This document shows, piece after piece, positions 61,545 through 64,000 of a stretch of DNA of 64,000 nt (position 1 is the stretch's first letter; each line of letters opens with the position of its first letter). Source of the stretch: Bolinopsis microptera (lineage: Eukaryota; Ctenophora; Tentaculata; Lobata; Bolinopsidae); contig NC_087084.1 in assembly GCF_026151205.1 (NCBI RefSeq), positions 5,697,538 to 5,761,537 of the forward strand, in the 5' to 3' direction. The position numbers were made by a program, and so were the translations under genes. The notes under the pieces are model-generated. The model saw only the letters and a list, made by a program, of their open reading frames with translations, was not told the origin of the DNA and ran no database searches.

Positions 61545-64000
61545 TTAAATTGAAACAATTTCTCCTTTATTTAGCATCACTAAAAGTTTATCACTGTTAC
61601 TGGTTATTTTAGTAAAAGGATCCGCAAGCTGTTTAGCTCCCTCTTCCCATTTTACTTCAATCTCATCTTTCTGCTGCATTTGTCTAATGGTAGCCAGATC
61701 AACGTTCAACCTCTTTTCTTCAACATGTTTACTTGATCGCAAAGCTTTATCTAATGATTGATTGTCTGTAAAGCCTATTACTGGAACCATTGACTTATCA
61801 AATTGATCGAAGTAGATTTCACTTATCAGATGAGAGACATACACTCCATGATCTAATGTATCTTTGAATGCCAAAGTCTCTGCGCTCAAAGTGCTGCTTA
61901 CAACTCGTTTACATTTATGACTTCCCCATGATAACGGTGATATCTTTCCTTCCTCATTCATCAGGACTATTAGATGACCTTTTCCTGTGGACACCTTGTC
62001 ACCGAGGTTCATAGATGATGCATCAGAGTAGATGACTATCTTTAGTGTAGAAATGTCTCCTAACTTTGAGAACTTTGTGTTGTAACATCCGTTGAGCTCT
62101 TTCATCCGTCTGAATGCTTTATTGGCCTTCTTAACAGCTTCTACTGGATCTACACTCTTTGTTACATTTAAATCATACGTCATGAATGACAAATCTGGGC
62201 GTGATTGAGCAGCTACCCAGTTCAACTGACCACATATTGTTCTAAGCTTCCTGTCAGTCGACAGATGATATATCTCATGTTCTTTATCATTGATGACATC
62301 TGCTAGATCTCGGATATATTCATGTTGGTTCACTAGGATACCATCTTCTGTCTGCTCAACTGATAGACCAATGTAATTGAACTTTGATTTGCATATTTTA
62401 CCAGCTTCAAAGTTTGATGTCAGTTCTTTTACAACTCTATCAAAGAATGAATTTGTACCAGCTACTAAGAAATCATCAACGTGAAGCACAAGTATTCCTT
62501 CGAATCCAGTACTAGTTCTCCATATGAACAAAGCAGGATCTAACACTGATTGAGTACAACCAAGGTTGATAAGAAGTCCCTTCACACTGATAAACCAAGC
62601 TCTTGCAGCATCATTTAAACCATACACTGTCTTTCTCAATCTCCACAAATAACCTTTTTCTACATGAGCTTCCTTGGGTGGTATGACATAAACATTTCTT
62701 TCAATTTTATTTCCTTGCAGAAAGGCAGCTTTGATATCAATCGTTGTTAGTTGCCACTGCTGGTTTGCAGCTATAGCAAGTACAACCTTGAGAGTGTTTT
62801 TGAATACTGTAGGTGACTCCATTCAATCGACTGATTTTGCTCTTGAAATCCACGGACTACTAACCGGGCTTTAACTCCAAGTTCAGTGCTGGGTTTTTCT
62901 GTTATTACCCAAGTTGTTGTAATGACATTCTGATCACAATCCTTGACTTCATCATATACTTCTCTCTGCTTCCAGTTAGTCAATTCAATAACTTTAGCCT
63001 TAATAACCACATCTTCACTGTGTCTGGAAGTGGGAATTGTCACAACATTACATTCTTCATGATCGTCTCCAGGTTCTTCATCAATAGCAGCATCAGCTTT
63101 GTACATAGCCGTCTTTGTACAATCTATCAGCTTTTCTTCATCTTGGGTTGTCATAAGTTTCACCCAGTGATCTTTTCTGCCAAGCCGTTTTCCTTTTTGA
63201 GTCACGGTACATGTCTCCCATTCATTTTCCTTTCCTTCTTTAACAAGTTTCACCGTATCTCCGACCGAAACATCGTTTTTCTGAAGTCTAGTTTCCAAAT
63301 ACTTAATCTTGAGTTGTTGTTTTTGTTCATTGGAAATTATCTTAGAGTCTATTTCAAGTATTGGTGAGGAGCTCATAATTTCTTGTCCTGTTGGTATGTC
63401 CTCTGTTTCCACTGGCACTTGAAATTGAACAGGCATTTCTTCTATGTTTTCAGCAGCTTCATCAAACTGATCATCGTTAATATTGACTGCTTCATCATGT
63501 TGGCTATTCTCTGTTTCCAATATATCATCATTGTTTTGGTTGTGCTCGTCACTCACTATATATTCTCGTTTCACAATTCTACAGCTTGCTGCTTTGATAA
63601 GCAGTCCTCCATGCCTCAGTATAAGAGTCTTTCCTTCCTTGCCGACTATCTTGGCAGGTCCTTTCCAGCGTTCAATATTAGGTCTTTTGTAGAATACAAC
63701 ATCACCAATCATAAAGTCTTGGTTGATATCTCGTAAGGGTCTTTTCAAAGCTCTTTTAACTCTTTCTGAATTCTCTGCCTCTAGATATGCTTTTCTGCTT
63801 AGATACATTGCATTAAGATTCCTTTGAATGTCGCTTGATAATGATTCATCTGCTCCTTCATTAGCAGGTAACAAGTTGTAAGATACCCCAGGAAAGTTTG
63901 GATTCTGACCTGTCACTATCTGCACTGGAGAAAATCCACTGACATTGTACAGTGTGTTCTTGGCATTGATTGACCATGCAAGTGCTATCTTCAATGGAAA
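61545..64000 (-). pseudogene. Ty1/copia retrotransposon pol, frameshifted, runs off the window
   Basis: The minus strand carries integrase C-terminus, RT and RNase H, in copia order. The right-hand frame (to about 62,771) starts beyond the window edge. It has the integrase tail (AWSINAKNTLYNVSGFSPVQ), a GDVVFYKR...WKGPAKIVG...RHGG module, a long acidic spacer and the RT start (KARLVVRGFQEQ). The left-hand frame (62,822-61,545) continues RT with AFLQGNKIERNVYV, VYGLNDAARAWF and LHVDDFLVAG. RNase H follows (IYSDASS...ADPFTK). A single-base frame change near 62,820 separates them, so this copy cannot make a continuous polyprotein. The 3' side ends in a poly(A) tract rather than a recognisable full LTR. 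Confidence 0.88.

Noticed and set aside
63020-63736. Plus-strand open frames of 115 and 117 residues
   Set aside because: They are antisense shadows of the copia integrase/RT frame, which carries clear motifs.

Overview
This is nuclear DNA from an animal, most likely an invertebrate; I cannot name the lineage. The window is AT-rich (about one third GC by eye). Its genes are split by canonical GT-AG introns, and all the recognisable genes are metazoan or general eukaryotic families: a paired-like homeobox gene with octapeptide and OAR, a FAM117/GLCCI1-family gene, a SEC22A/C-like longin membrane protein and Mediator subunit MED21. The repeats (Penelope-like RT, Ty1/copia, a LINE with the CR1/L2-type tail, MITE-like elements and many minisatellites) suit a marine invertebrate such as a cnidarian, but that is inference. 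There is no bacterial-style operon, CRISPR array or rRNA. I joined the exons by hand from splice signals and reading phase; each join below closes in frame.

Layout. 1-12.1 kb has no gene I can support; it holds dispersed repeats, CCAAT/E-box clusters and an 0.8-kb minisatellite. 12,147-28,128 (+) is the eight-exon homeobox gene, whose introns hold three more tandem arrays. 30.0-33.4 kb is a GC-rich foldback/mobile-repeat cluster. 34,589 to about 44,784 (+) is the FAM117/GLCCI1-like gene; its 3' half borders a 0.7-kb, 21-bp minisatellite made of X-box-like palindromes. 46,983-54,142 (-) is the SEC22A/C-like gene in six exons, with two small single-pass membrane-protein genes on the opposite strand inside its introns. 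55,084-57,662 (-) is MED21, with a decayed LINE fragment in its last intron. 58.8-60.8 kb (+) is a long, open Penelope-like reverse transcriptase. 61.3 kb to the right edge (-) is a frameshifted Ty1/copia element that ends in a poly(A) tract.

The most unusual signals are regulatory-scale rather than protein-scale. CACGTG is strongly over-represented (about 49 counted by eye against about 7 expected from base composition), often beside CCAAT boxes. The X-box half-site theme GTTACC/GGTAAC recurs in unrelated tandem and dispersed repeats. I found no clearly new multi-gene system. The candidates worth following are the CCAAT/CACGTG modules, the X-box minisatellite inside the FAM117-like gene, the nested genes, and the copia copy with a poly(A) end.
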